Counted from the first letter of the stretch, positions 42,449 through 53,465 are shown. The stretch: 64,000 nucleotides of DNA from Athripsodes cinereus (GCA_947579605.1 OX388306.1:3410001-3474000), one strand, 5' to 3'. Numbers and translations: made by a program. Notes: generated by a model not told the origin, from the letters alone.

Positions 42449-42493
42449 CCTCCTGATGATGCCAAGTAGAAGCCTTTGCGAAAACGTTTGAGG
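42449..42493 (+). ncRNA. hammerhead ribozyme of the Penelope-like element
   Basis: In order: CCUC (42449-42452), CUGAUGA (42453-42459), one U, a hairpin at 42461-42479 with GC.AAG and CUU.GC arms, GAAA (42480-42483), self-complementary ACGU, UU, GAGG (42490-42493). CCUC pairs with GAGG as stem I. The expected cut is between 42489 and 42490. Core bases are all present; stem II has one C-U mismatch. Confidence 0.75.
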
Positions 42494-42751
42494 TGAATAA
42501 ATTTAATTTAAAAATTATACAGTTTTTTAAACTCATTTAAATGACACTGATTACTTTATGAAATCGCTACACTACTAATAAACACAAATAATAAACACTA
42601 TATTTAAAGAAACAATGAAATGTCCAATTTAAAACTAATACAAATTACGATTGTGTAGTACTTGGAATAACTTTATGAAAGTTCATTTTAAAAGAATTAA
42701 AATAGATTTAAAATAAAACACTGTACTACTTTCACTATGAATAATATTTGA

Positions 42752-42789
42752 CTCAGAGGCCTTTCGGGTAGACACTCATCATCAGTGAG
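42752..42789 (-). ncRNA. hammerhead ribozyme, left arm
   Basis: Minus strand: CUCA, CUGAUGA, U, GAGU-GUCU-ACCC hairpin, GAAA, GGCC, UC, UGAG. Core intact, stem I CUCA/UGAG perfect, stem II with one A-C mismatch. Confidence 0.7.
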
Positions 42790-42831
42790 TTTTTATTAGG
42801 AACTCATAAATTGTTGCGTTCCTAATAAAAA

Positions 42832-42869
42832 CTCACTGATGATGGGTGTCTACCCGAAAGGCCTCTGAG
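42832..42869 (+). ncRNA. hammerhead ribozyme, right arm
   Basis: Plus strand: CUCA (42832-42835), CUGAUGA (42836-42842), U, GGGU-GUCU-ACCC hairpin (42844-42855), GAAA (42856-42859), self-complementary GGCC, UC, UGAG (42866-42869). All core bases and stems fit; predicted cut after 42865. Stem III needs a second molecule or the partner copy to pair. Confidence 0.75.
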
Positions 42870-42940
42870 CCAAATATTATTCATAGTGAAAGTAATACAG
42901 TGTTTTTTTTTTAAATCTATTTTAATTCTTATACAAATTA

Positions 42941-45288
42941 ATAAATTGATATATTATTTCAGTAGCCCATAAGGTTATATATCATGAAAATATATCAAAA
43001 ACAAAAAAAAAAATAATAGTGAAATTAAACAAGAGTTATTAATAATAAGTTAAAAACTAGACACAAGTCAATTGTATCATATTATTTTCAATATATAAAG
43101 TTAGTCAATTGGGTACTTGTGCGAGCTAACACGATTGTAAAGATATGCTTTTTACAGCTATAAATGTAAAATTGTCTCTTTAAGGTATGATGTATGACAA
43201 AGTATGACAAGGCATTTAGAAAAAAAATAACTATTCCAAAATGTAACATAACATTATGTACCTACCTCTTCTTTTCTTGTGCATATTAACAATAATTAAA
43301 TTAAAACATTTTGCGGTATAAAGAAACTCATATCTGCAATGTGTTCTCGAAGGAGAGTTTGCCTACCCTGAGTGTGAAAGTATAGGTATCTAATTTCAAA
43401 GCTCGCGAAGTGTTAACTTTTGTTTGAAATTTCTGCTCATTTCAATTTTGTCATAATGCGTAAATGTTTACTTTTAATTGAGTTTGTTTTCATTTCAACC
43501 TTTTGAAATTATATTTAAAGTTTTACAATAACTATTATCCGGTAACTTCAAAGTTCGACAGTAAAACAATAAGCTTTGGAAATGTAAGCGATAACCAGGA
43601 ACTTTCCAGCATAGTTCTAGCATCCGGAAAAATATAGTTTGGATAGTTTTCATCATATTTTCATGAATTTTGCTTATTTGGTGCCAATTATAATAAATTT
43701 CAACAAAAACTATTTTATCTCTGTGTTAGAAGGGAAAAAATCAGTACATTGTATAAATCTATATTTAATTAAAATTTGTCATTCAATCAATTATCGAAAC
43801 GGCAAACTAAAAAAGCTCTCTATTTTTGCTAATTTTGCAGTTAACGGAGATTACTTTGTTCGAGATCGACTTGTTCCTCTTTTTTTCATTTTATGGTCAG
43901 CATTTAAAAATACTAAGTGTCCATTTCAGTTCACTGCCTGTTCACATGATTCGTTTACTGCCACTTTATTTTTGTGATAGGGTCCAACACATCGACAAGG
44001 TTTGTTTGATATCATATTTCCACATGTGCTATTTTACTCCCAGACTTATTATGCATAGCATATGCTTTTGCAAAGATATTTGTGTGTGTCCACTAGAATA
44101 TGCATAACTTCGTTTTGAACTTAACACTACATGAAAGTGGTTGAAAATCCAATTATCTAGAAAAATCCCGTCATAAGTTTGTAAAAAGCGTAAGCCGTTT
44201 ATTTGTTGAACAAATGATATCCGTTATTTCAAAACCTGCTAAACACTAACCGTTATTCGGTAACCTGCCAAACCACTATCCAATTCATCATTACATACAA
44301 TACCTACAGTTAACAGAAGTTCTATTGTATAGCAGATTCCAAGGGCAGGGCGGGGTTAAGATTAATTAGTACGCCTCTAGATAACATCTCGATGTTTTGT
44401 AGAAAATTCAAAATGAAGTATCCCTCGTTTCCATGCGATTTCAACCCTTGAAGATTCTCATAGGTGAAATTGTTTCACAATTCAATGTTTTATTGTAATC
44501 CCGTAGTAGTTTCATTTTTGTTTTGTTCTCAATAGTGATTCTGTTATTTTTTATTATCTTTGAACTGTCATCACAAATATTGTTAGTATGAGAACAAAGT
44601 AATATCTTAATTTTGAAAAGAACTTAGCATCAAACAGAGGCTCAACTTAATCTGTTCCCAAAGAATTCTGCAGTTTTTTTTAACACATCGCGGACAAAGG
44701 AGATGAGAGTACCTACCGAAAAGCTGATCATGATAAGAACCACGCCAAATCGAAGACTCAGAGGCAGAATTATAATTAATTAGACTCATCAAATCAAGCA
44801 AACTGTAACTGCGTCAATTATCTCTGAGAATAGAAGAGGATGGCGAAGGGTTATCCATGATGCATAATTTTAAACATTGAATTTTAAACTTATTTTTCTC
44901 AAAATAATTTAAGTATTTATTGTTTTATTTCATGGCAATGCACCTGTAATTGAGTAAATTATGATTTTAAAAATTTATAATGATATAATTTATTTTTAAT
45001 TGAAACAAGCATCTCTTCCTACTATAAATAAAAAAACACGAGGGAGATGTTTTTCAACTATTAATCGATTGAGAATAATCTTAAAAGTTGAAGGCGCTTG
45101 CGTTGTTGAACTTGCAGTAAAATGAATCGCTTGTTTCGGTTTACTCAATTATAGAATTCTTCAAATTGTATACCAATACTATAAATAATAAATTATATCT
45201 CAAGTACCTACCGTTGGTATTTCATTTGTCAATTTTCAGTATCATTCTAAAAAATGACAAATATTTTTGACAAAATCCGAGTAAAATA
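42941..45288. other. AT-rich sequence, nothing recognised
   Basis: About 2.3 kb with several short frames but no motif, repeat end or splice pattern that could be supported. Confidence 0.4.
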
Positions 45289-45451
45289 CTGCATAACTTA
45301 TTGAGTGTTAAGCCTCGTACCTCAACGCAAAATGCCGAAAAGTTGTATGAAAAACTCATAAGCAGAAACAACACAACATTTTGTTTGGGACGCGAAGCAG
45401 TAACAGAAATGTTAAAAATGGTGGTACAGGAACTTTGTACCGGGACACAAG
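45289..45451 (+). other. exon-like open segment with a splice-donor-like end
   Basis: In one frame the sequence reads LLSVKPRTSTQNAEKLYEKL, then FCLGREAVTEMLKMVVQELC and TGTQ, ending at ACACAAG|GTAAAAGT, a plausible donor at 45451/45452. Codon choice looks more gene-like than its surroundings. There is a stop at 45268-45270 and no strong acceptor between it and the open part, so a real exon is uncertain. No family recognised. Confidence 0.25.
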
Positions 45452-45454
45452 GTA

Positions 45455-46371
45455 AAAGTATAATTTTATATTAGGTAATTTTATGTTTGTTTGTCCTTTC
45501 ATAATAATAATTATAAAATGTATTATTCTGGTATGTTGTAATAACGTATAACTCTTTCATGCATGTAATTAAACCTCACATTTTATAATACCATGTTACC
45601 TTTACGAACTTTTATTATAGTATGATTAATAACAAAGAGTGTTTGTCTGTTCACTTGAGAAAAAAAAATGTTTGCTTTAGAGATAAGCTAACCTTGTTAA
45701 GTAGAGTCGGCGGCAAAGAAAAGATATCCATCTCTTTTCTGTAAGATTTCGAGTGAAATTGTTCGTAAAAAAAATTAAATTCAGCAACAAGATATTACTA
45801 TTCTCATTCTCAGTCGCTTGACTTCTATCAGCTTAGAGAAGAGACTTTTGAGAGAATTTCCCCCTTGTAAGAGATTTTCTGTATATTTTAGCCAGGGAAA
45901 ATGAAAAATGGTCCATTTCGAATTGTTCTGGGTCCAGAAGTTACATGTATAATAATATTGTGTTTGGTGAATTATACTACAACATTCATATTTTAGTTTG
46001 GAAAGAGTTCCATTTTTGTAAAGTGTCCATATGTACTCATGTTTTTCATGTGAATTATTTATTTTATGCAAAATTGCTTGTTATCAATGTGCAGTAAATA
46101 CATTTGCAAATTATCATAAGAAACATGTGCTTGTTTCCATAATACACTTTTGATATAAATCAAATCAGATTTAAAAGGTCATAGATCAGATTATTTTTAT
46201 CCTAATCTCATGGGGTCATACATATATGCTCAAAATCAAACTAATTTATTTTAGATACCAACCAATAATTTGTTTTGGATATATAAAGGCACTTGTATCA
46301 ATGTTTTAGCATCTGTGGTGTAGGTAGCTTAATCCAAAACAAATTATGAATTTCTCGATCTCGTCTCACCC
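45455..46371. other. AT-rich; worn T repeat scrap
   Basis: 45700-45795 weakly follows the T repeat (AAAGAAAAGATATCC..TAAGATTTCGAGTG..ATTCAGCAACAAG). No gene. Confidence 0.35.
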
Positions 46372-46530
46372 TGTAACGCTCCTCTCGGGAGCACAAGGCA
46401 GAAACTAGCCTCCTCCATTTAGAACGTCTCTGTGCCAAGTATTGAGTCACCCCTTTCCTCGATGTAGTTGTCATAAGACCAACGTAGTATGAAAGAGGGA
46501 CGTTCGATCTTTTGGAGCCCTTATGGACGT
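46372..46530 (-). mobile_element. LINE-C C-terminal fragment
   Basis: Minus strand encodes QYLAQRRSKWRRLVSALCSR followed by EER, as in the 17.4 kb copy. Closely similar at base level in CGCTCCTCTCGGGAGCACA. Confidence 0.6.
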
Positions 46531-46585
46531 TATTATATGGTATATTATATGATATAAAAAAAAAATATATATATATATATTTATA

Positions 46586-47040
46586 TAGCATATTCCACAA
46601 ATGGGGTAGTCAGCAGACCAGCCGCATCTTATAAACATGCAAGCTGTTCTATAGCAAACCTCATTGCTGAGTTTAAGATGTAACTATACTATACCATCAC
46701 GGCATATCCCACAAGTGGGGTAGCCAGCAGATCAGCTGCATGTAAGAAACATGCAAACTGTCCTCTTCGTGCCAATATAAAATCAAGACATTCAGGATGG
46801 GTGGCAAACCTCATCGCTGAATTTAAGATGTAAAATGTCTTATTTTTTTCGAACACCTGCCTTTTACAGGACAGACCAGGGCAGAGTGGGAGACCAATTC
46901 TTTACCGGGTGCTCCACGGGATTAAGATGTAAACTCTATGTTATTTTAGATGTGTCTCATTTTTTCGAACACCTCTCATTAACAGGACCCTCGACACCTT
47001 ATGGAAAAAAGTAGGAGACCAACTCTTTAGCAGTTGGTAT
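46586..47040 (-). repeat. three T repeats in tandem
   Basis: 46586-46683 is a 3' part, 46684-46922 a full copy with CCATCACGGCATATCCCACA to GGGTGCTCCACGGGATTA, and 46922-47040 a 5' part. All lie in the same orientation, head to tail, suggesting repeated insertion into the copy's own end or unequal exchange. Confidence 0.7.
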
Positions 47041-47054
47041 ACGGATCACAAATA

Positions 47055-47278
47055 CAATGAGAAAAATACTAACGAAATTTCACAACGAATCATTGGTACG
47101 TACTATCAGATTAGGACCAGGGATCAGGACAAGTTGTTGGTAAATTTACCTACGACTTGTTTGCGAAAAGTTAATAATATAAATTTGTACTAATGAATCG
47201 TTTGTACTATCTTCGGTCCTAATCTGACAGTACGTACCAATGATTCGTTGTAAAATTTCGTTACTATTTTTCTCAGTG
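47055..47278. mobile_element. 224-bp MITE with TA target duplication
   Basis: Ends CAATGAGAAAAATACTAACG and, from the right, CACTGAGAAAAATAGTAACG, flanked by TA at 47053-47054 and 47279-47280. Arms continue with ACGAATCATTGGTACGT. TA duplication suggests Tc1/mariner-related mobilisation. A second copy is at 53081-53339. Confidence 0.75.
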
Positions 47279-48291
47279 TAGGTAAAGCCAAGCAAAGTCG
47301 ACTAGATAAACTAGTTGAAGTTATAGCCTACAGAATATTTCGACGGTCCCTACGTATATGTGCGTAAGTGACATTTTTGACAAAATCGCTTTTTTTACAC
47401 TAAGTATCTTAAAATATCGTATATTTTCATTGATGAAATAATTGGGTCAAAATTTTGGATATTTGACCCTTTTTTGAAACGTATATGTGCTTAAGTGCAC
47501 CAAATAGTTTAAAGACGCCGGCGTATATCTGAGTAAGTGACTTTAAGTCGATATACGTCGGACATCCTGATGCATTGTTTGGTGGAAACCAGCGCATGTA
47601 CCATACATACATAAAATATTTTATACATTGTATGATTTACATACATAAAATATAAAGATGAATGTACCTTAATTCCTCTAACCGTAATTACAATAAGTAT
47701 TTCATCATAAATAATGCCAATGTTATTGCAACAGACAAAATAATATTGGTTTAGTAAACATATATATTGAAGGGTATTTATTTTCACTGATTGATAAGAC
47801 GTAATTATTATTTTTCTAGAAGTCTTGTTATTAATAAAACATTGTACTTTAATCCATGTTTGAAAAAATGTTTCATTATTTTGATCTAATTTTACTTAGT
47901 GAAAAGAATCTGCTAAATATTACTTTGTTTCAAAACAAAAACCAAATTCATACACAAAACAAAGGAAGATAACTAGTAATACAGTAATATTACACAAGTG
48001 CACAATGCCCACGAAAAGTATAAATTAAATATGAGTAGGTACTATTTGATATAATAATTACAAATAATATTTCTTTTCTTTAAGATATCTGCACATACAT
48101 ATTCACTAAATTGCTAGTGTATGACACTTACTCACATATACGTCGGACCAAATAAAGGTTTATGAAAATACTAACAAGGAAGAAACTACGTTAATTCTGA
48201 GTCCAGAAATAACAACCATTCTTGGTTTATTATAAAATAAGTTCGTATTGTCAATAAATATAAATATTTTAAGTAAATAGTTAGAATCATG

Positions 48292-48600
48292 TCATTTATT
48301 TTTTGTGAATTTGATTTTATTCAAATTTTATTTTGCTGTAATTAAGTAATAGGTATTTCAAATTTTATTTTTTATGAATTTAATTGTTTTTACATTTAAC
48401 ATTCCCATAAATTTATTCAAATTTTATTTTAGTGTAATTAGGTAATATTTCAAATTTCATTTTTTGTGAATTTAATTGATTTTACATTTGACATTCCCAT
48501 AGATTTTATTTAATTTTATTTTATTGTAATTAAGTAGATAATATTTCAAGTTTATTTTATTGTGGATTTAATTGATCTTACATTGCTTTAAGTAGTTATA
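48292..48600. repeat. about 95-bp minisatellite, three units
   Basis: CAAATTTTATTTT.GTGTAATTA followed by ATTTCA, GTGAATTTAATTG, TTTACATTT.ACATTCCC recurs with starts near 48322, 48418 and 48510, plus a partial unit before. Units are diverged by roughly 10-15 percent. Confidence 0.65.
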
Positions 48601-48659
48601 TATTCCATAAATGATTAATTATTATAGATTTCTGTATTATGTCATGCATATTTTATTAG

Positions 48660-49074
48660 TTGAAGCACATAACACTGCGTTATATTTATTTTGTTATACT
48701 CGGGTGTTGCGGTCAAACCTGGCAACATAATTTTCAGTTTTTATTATTATATTCATGATGAGCTGAAGCGCCCGCCTACATTATGATTGTGACGCCGTCC
48801 CTCTCTGTACCCGGTGTCTGTTTATGCGGACGATTGTAAGTGTGAGTGGGATAGCAGCATTGTTACTTTAGTGTGGATAGTCTGTAAATGTTATAAAATA
48901 AGTTTGTATACTGGCGGGTGCTATAGTTTTATATTGCTGCATTGTATGGTTATGTGTATGTGTATGTGTGATAAGTTAATGTGACTGCGTTTGAAATAAT
49001 AATTATTGAGTTGTATTGCATCGAACTAAATATGATTTTTTGTATATGTTTAATGGCCTTGTGCCGTGTATGTT

Positions 49075-49105
<31 letters not shown>
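48660..49105 (+). mobile_element. LINE 3' UTR with (AAAT)n tail
   Basis: A less AT-rich stretch (GCGCCCGCCTACATTATGAT, GCGGACGATTGTAAGTGTG) leads to GGCCTTGTGCCGTGTATG and seven AAAT units at 49077-49104. The form is that of a non-LTR element end; no coding part remains. Confidence 0.5.
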
Positions 49106-49106
<1 letters not shown>

Positions 49107-49416
49107 TATGCCTTAAAAACACAATAGTATTATCCCGGCGTATAACAACTCAAGTGGTAGTTAAGCTGGTAGATGTTGTTTTGTTTCCGACGTATATGTG
49201 AGTAAGTGCTAAATTTCTAAATATATGGCATTTGTAAAGAAATTAAATACGCAGTATTATTACACACATTAATTGAATAATATCTGCCGATTTCCAAGTA
49301 AATATGTCGAATAGAAAAAAAGTTATGTCAAAAAAACTACATAGAAACTTTAAATCGCTCTGGTGTAAAATTTAGGTTTGTGCACTTACGCACATATACG
49401 TAGGGAGCGTCGATTT

Positions 49417-50099
49417 CCCTTATGACAGTGTTACGTTTGGAATATGAATGAAATTTCACATTATACGATGATTCTTAATAAGAGAAATTCACGATTAAAA
49501 GTTACCGATGGTAATGTATGTACAATCTACCTACTAACTTTTAGGTTTACGCACGTAGTATGAATTTTAAATAAGATTAGCTAAGCATGCTTATTACAAA
49601 ATGATTAAAGTCGTTACTTGGTCCCAATTCAACCGTAGTTATGTTATTCACATAATATTATAATAAAGCAATCCTAATTATTCAGGACTTTTCAGAACAG
49701 GATTTTCTTTACCTGTATATCTAATTATAGATTTCAAATTCATTATTTATTTATTTTCTTTTTGCACATCGTCATATAGATACATACCAAAATCAATAAT
49801 GCAAAACATAAAAGAAGTGATGATCTGCAATGGTGAGATTTTCACTATATTAGCGATTTCTTCCATCTAACAACATTATTTACAGTTGTTTCGTTAAGCA
49901 CCCAAGAACGAACAGGTTACACATTTTTCTCTGCGAGTTTTTGAGCGGCATGCAAAAAACGGGTAGGTTTTCGGAAAACATTATAATATATTAAACATAT
50001 TTAATTCTAATCTGATGAGATACGCCACCCACACTTTTCTAAATTTTTGTGATGATGAGGATGATGATGATTTTGGATTATTTTATTTTTGACGCCGTT
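49417..50099. other. AT-rich sequence, nothing recognised
   Basis: No supported feature. Confidence 0.4.
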
Positions 50100-50393
50100 T
50101 AACAGTCCCTAGACCATCTCAAGGGCGCCAGTGAAGAGTCCAGTTATTAATTTGCTTCTGAAGCTGGTGACAGTCTGACTATCTCTCAATGGCACCAGTA
50201 GGCGTTTCCACATAACCGGTCCAACAACACCAAAGGCCCTCACATAGAAGTTAGACTTACCGGCTCTATTGGGCTCAGTACGTCTATTCACAGCCTGTTT
50301 CGAAGAGCGCAGAGGTCTTCTAGTGGTCGAGTCAAGGGGACAATTCGTATTCAAATTGTGATTCGGAGAAATTCGATAAAAACTATTATACAA
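50100..50393 (-). mobile_element. LINE C-terminal fragment (open frame)
   Basis: The minus frame 50109-50393 encodes PLDSTTRRPLRSSKQAVNRR, KSNFYVRAFGVVGPVMWKRL and FRSKLITGLF before the stop. The F..R..GV.GP..W..LP-like segment and basic end match the C-terminus of CR1/Jockey-type ORF2. A GATGATGATGA-type tail lies just beyond at 50051-50071. Truncated and lacking catalytic motifs. Confidence 0.65.
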
Positions 50394-52079
50394 GTATTAC
50401 CTAAGCTTCAAATTTGCCACAAATTTGCTTCAAAATTGATCCTGAAATAATTGTCAATAAATGTGCTTTTATAAAAAGACAAAATCTAACCAAACCTACA
50501 AATCAGTCAAACTTAAAAAATTAAGTACTAGTGACATGTCAAACGCACACGAAAATGCAAATAATTAATTTTGTGCTTAAAAAACCACAAAATTCTACCA
50601 GGTAAAATATCACAAACCTACATAAAAAAAATCAAAATAATCAACCTTTAGATATTAAAGTTCACCAAGTCTGCAAAAATTCCCAAAGAAACGTCAATTA
50701 GTTCAATTTAGAAAAAAACCCTGAGTCATAGCGACTATATTATTGCGTAGAAAAATCTAAAGACATGTTTTTTATCAATGTTTTATTACGTAATGAACTT
50801 AAATTTAGATAAAAAAGAAACATCTTCTACCTATTCCAAAACGTGTTTCTTTCTAAAAATTTAATAAATAATATGGCAAAAATCAGATATGGATCAAAGG
50901 ATAATTAAGATATGGCATTGATATAAAATGAACACGTGGTTTTGGGAAGGAACACGTGTATTTTTTTTTTCAAAGGATCTTTTTTATATGACATCAAAAC
51001 TTAAACTATTGATGGACGGCCTAAACATGTATCATACAGTAAATTAAATTATATTGCACAATAAACAAATATATTATGTAATAATTTCTAAACCAGTCTT
51101 ACCTGTGAAATTGTTTTCAGGCATATTCTTTCAGATCAATTCCAAAATCGATGAAAATATGAAATCCTTTAGATCTGCCAATGATAACGATGTCTTTATC
51201 TCACAGAAACACACTTCATTTAATTCTAAATTTACTTAAAACTTATTATTTAAACACTCATAAAATTTAGATAATATAACTTTCAAATAAATATTCTGAT
51301 AATAAAATTAAAACAAAAATTAAATAAGTACACTATAAAAGATAAACTGAAAACACTTTTGCATAAATTTACCTGGTTAATTTATTAAAATAAGGAATAT
51401 TGTTCAAAACAACCATTGTGTAGCTTCGAAATAATAATTTTACAAACATCCATTAAACGGGGACAAACTTTCAAAGTTTCAACAATGAAGTGAAAAATAA
51501 TTATCCACCCACGCTTTAGAAATACACAGAGCTTTTATACAATAAAAAACCTCTGATTTAAAGCTTAACTTAATTAGTATAAAACAACTTTGCGATAATG
51601 ATAATAATAATAATAAAGCTTCGGATTATATCGTATCAGTTAATATATTAGGTATATCTTATTAAACTTTGACAGGTATCTTAATCCTTCACTCCGTTTA
51701 TAGTATTAGAATATTACACACAACCTATGCAATCATATCTAATTATTCACACATTAACACAAGGATATCACAAAAAGCTCGTGAGTACTTACTTACATAC
51801 GTTGATAGGTAGGTACTCAACAAAACATGCAATCAAACTTTTTAAGTGAGAAAATTAATCACTGAACCGTCACGTGAAATTCGCAAGTTAATAAGCAGAA
51901 CAGAGTTTGATTCATATTCAAAATAATAGTGTCAAATGTTTGATGTTGAATATACATACTACGAATTTGCGGTGCGATAATACGAGCATTAATTCGAGTC
52001 CCGGCGCTGTGTTACGATTCCGTTAAGTTCCAATAATAACAAGGACAATTCAACTAATAATAATAATTTCTACCGTTAC
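50394..52079. other. AT-rich, repeat-poor sequence
   Basis: No transposon end recognised over 1.7 kb, unusual in this window. It borders the promoter-like patch at 52.1 kb and could be 5' intron of a host gene. No coding exon supported. Confidence 0.4.
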
Positions 52080-52320
52080 AACACTATGAACGGTCGTCCG
52101 TTATTATAGAATATAATATTATCTATAGCGATGTCTCAACGTTGTTAATACGAGACGACGAAATAATAATGAACGCCCGCCGTTCGTTGCCTTGGCAACC
52201 GTTTGAGCACACCTAACGGAGTGCTCCCCCGCTACGAGCTACGCCAGACTGAAGGGATACGAGAGCTAGTAACGACGTAGTAACCTAAATGACTGCCTCC
52301 TCAGTTTCCCAAACGATGAG
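52080..52320. promoter_or_regulatory. CpG-rich promoter-like patch with RFX X-box
   Basis: Locally GC- and CpG-richer than its surroundings (GAACGGTCGTCCG, GAACGCCCGCCGTTCG, CTACGAGCTACGCCAG). GTTGCCTTGGCAAC at 52186-52199 is a perfect palindromic X-box, the binding site form of RFX transcription factors that switch on ciliary genes in animals. No TATA box. The direction of any transcript is not visible. Confidence 0.4.
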
Positions 52321-52828
52321 ACCTTATCAGCACACAGTTAAAATAATTATATCTCGCAATATACCTAATTATTCTAATTAATTAATTAAATGTGACGTAC
52401 CTACTACAGCCATATTCAATTACTTTGTCTTCTCTAGCTTATTATAACAAATTATTTAGCAGCTTATTTTAATAATTGAGCTAATATTTACATTGTCTGT
52501 ATTTTATTGGTCTCCTGATTTCTTTCTTTGGGTACCTTTTATGTTATTATTTGTAATCTTAAAAATAATAAGCTACAACACTATTGTTGTTTTAAAATTT
52601 GATTCGATTAATTGTAGAACAAAAGAGTATGTAAAGAATACATTAAAATAATCTCTGTAGAATACATATAAAAAAAAATTATTAGCATCAAATATACTTG
52701 ATGGGGTATAGACCTACATGTATACTTTTGCTCGTGGACTCTGAGACAAAGTTGAACGAAGTCTTCAGAATAATTGAAAACATTTATAAGAATTAATAAC
52801 TGTCAAAATCCAACATGCCAATAAATAA
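52321..52828. other. AT-rich sequence, nothing recognised
   Basis: No supported feature. Confidence 0.4.
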
Positions 52829-52975
52829 AAACAAATTTATTTATTTATTTATTCATTCTTTACTGTACATTGATAAAAAACAATTACATAAAAGGTATAC
52901 ATTCAAATTAAATACAATCAATATACAGAGGGCGAGTTTATCGCAAAGGCGCGATCTCTTCCAACTAACCCAAAA
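52829..52975 (-). mobile_element. LINE-G 3' end with (TTTA)n
   Basis: TTTATTTATTTATTTATT at about 52836-52854, then ATACAGAGGGCGAGTTTATC and CTTCCAACTAACCC. On the minus strand this is a LINE end with an (AAAT)n tail. Confidence 0.55.
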
Positions 52976-53037
52976 TCTAGATATACCTACCTTTATGTAT
53001 AGTTATTAGAAAAAAATGGTGTAACTGTGAAAATAAG

Positions 53038-53465
53038 TATTGCGGGTTTCAGATCCTTGAACAAGCTTTGGGGATGTGTGCACTGAGAAAAATACTCAAA
53101 ACGAATCATTGGTACGGTACTATCAGATTAGGACCAGAGATCGTACAAACGATTTATTAGTATAAATCTATAATATTAACTCTTCGCAAACAAATCATTG
53201 GTAAATTTACCAACAACTTGTTTGCGAAGAGTTAATATTATAGATTCGTACTAATGAATCGTTTGTACGATCTCTGGTCCTAATCTGATAGAACGTACCA
53301 ATGATTCGTTGTGAAATTTCGTTAGTATTTTTCTCAGTGTGAGGAGGTGAACGGAGAAGGATTAAAAAGGAACCTGAAATCACACCTTTTTGTTGGGTCT
53401 TTCGAACGATAGACGCCCTTGGCGCCCTTGAGGTAATTTTATGAGTTATCGGCATTTTACAAACT
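53038..53465 (+). mobile_element. LINE-D 3' end split by a MITE
   Basis: 53038-53080 encodes GFRSLNKLWGCV and 53340-53401 resumes EEVNGEGLKRNLKSHLFVGSF before the stop; together they parallel the 32.2 kb copy. The 3' sequence (GATAGACG, GGCGCCCTTGAGG, TTATGAG) matches as well. Confidence 0.7.
53081..53339. mobile_element. 259-bp MITE, second copy
   Basis: CACTGAGAAAAATACT and its inverse at the right end, with arms of about 115 bp containing ATCAGATTAGGACCAGAGATC and TTAACTCTTCGCAAACAA. Same family as 47055-47278. It sits inside the LINE-D ORF end. Confidence 0.8.

Larger units (their letters stand above)
41993..42540 (+). mobile_element. 5'-truncated Penelope-like element with 17-bp target duplication
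   Basis: ATGACACTGATTACTTT occurs at 41976-41992 and 42541-42557, bracketing 548 bp. The insertion holds a GIY-YIG endonuclease C-terminus, a 3' UTR with a hammerhead ribozyme (42449-42493) and an AT-rich end. GIY-YIG plus hammerhead is diagnostic of Penelope-like retroelements. Confidence 0.9.
42648..42930. mobile_element. 283-bp hammerhead-bearing palindromic insertion, 10-bp target duplication
   Basis: ATACAAATTA flanks both sides (42638-42647 and 42931-42940). After a single-copy start (42648-42691) come two arms of about 110 bp (42692-42930) that are near-exact reverse complements around ACTCATAAATTGTTGCG. Each arm carries a hammerhead sequence. It shares ATGAACTTTCA near the single-copy end with the element at 38874-39176, suggesting related origins. 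Confidence 0.8.
47341..49412. mobile_element. 2.1 kb non-autonomous element with repeated subterminal motifs
   Basis: Terminal inverted repeats CGACGGTCCCTACGTATATG and (right, reversed) CGACGCTCCCTACGTATATG, continuing TGCGTAAGTG. ATTT flanks both ends. The motif ACGTATATGTGnnTAAGTG recurs inside at about 47479 and 47520 (forward), 48126 (reverse) and 49188 (forward). No transposase frame. The interior contains a minisatellite and a LINE 3' end. Confidence 0.7.

Noticed and set aside
43639..44107. Two overlapping frames of 112 and 93 residues
   Set aside because: Low-complexity AT-driven codons, no recognisable domain, no promoter or splice context.
48292..48600. CRISPR-like regularly spaced repeats
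   Set aside because: The approximately 95-bp units are contiguous diverged tandem copies, not short identical repeats with unique spacers.
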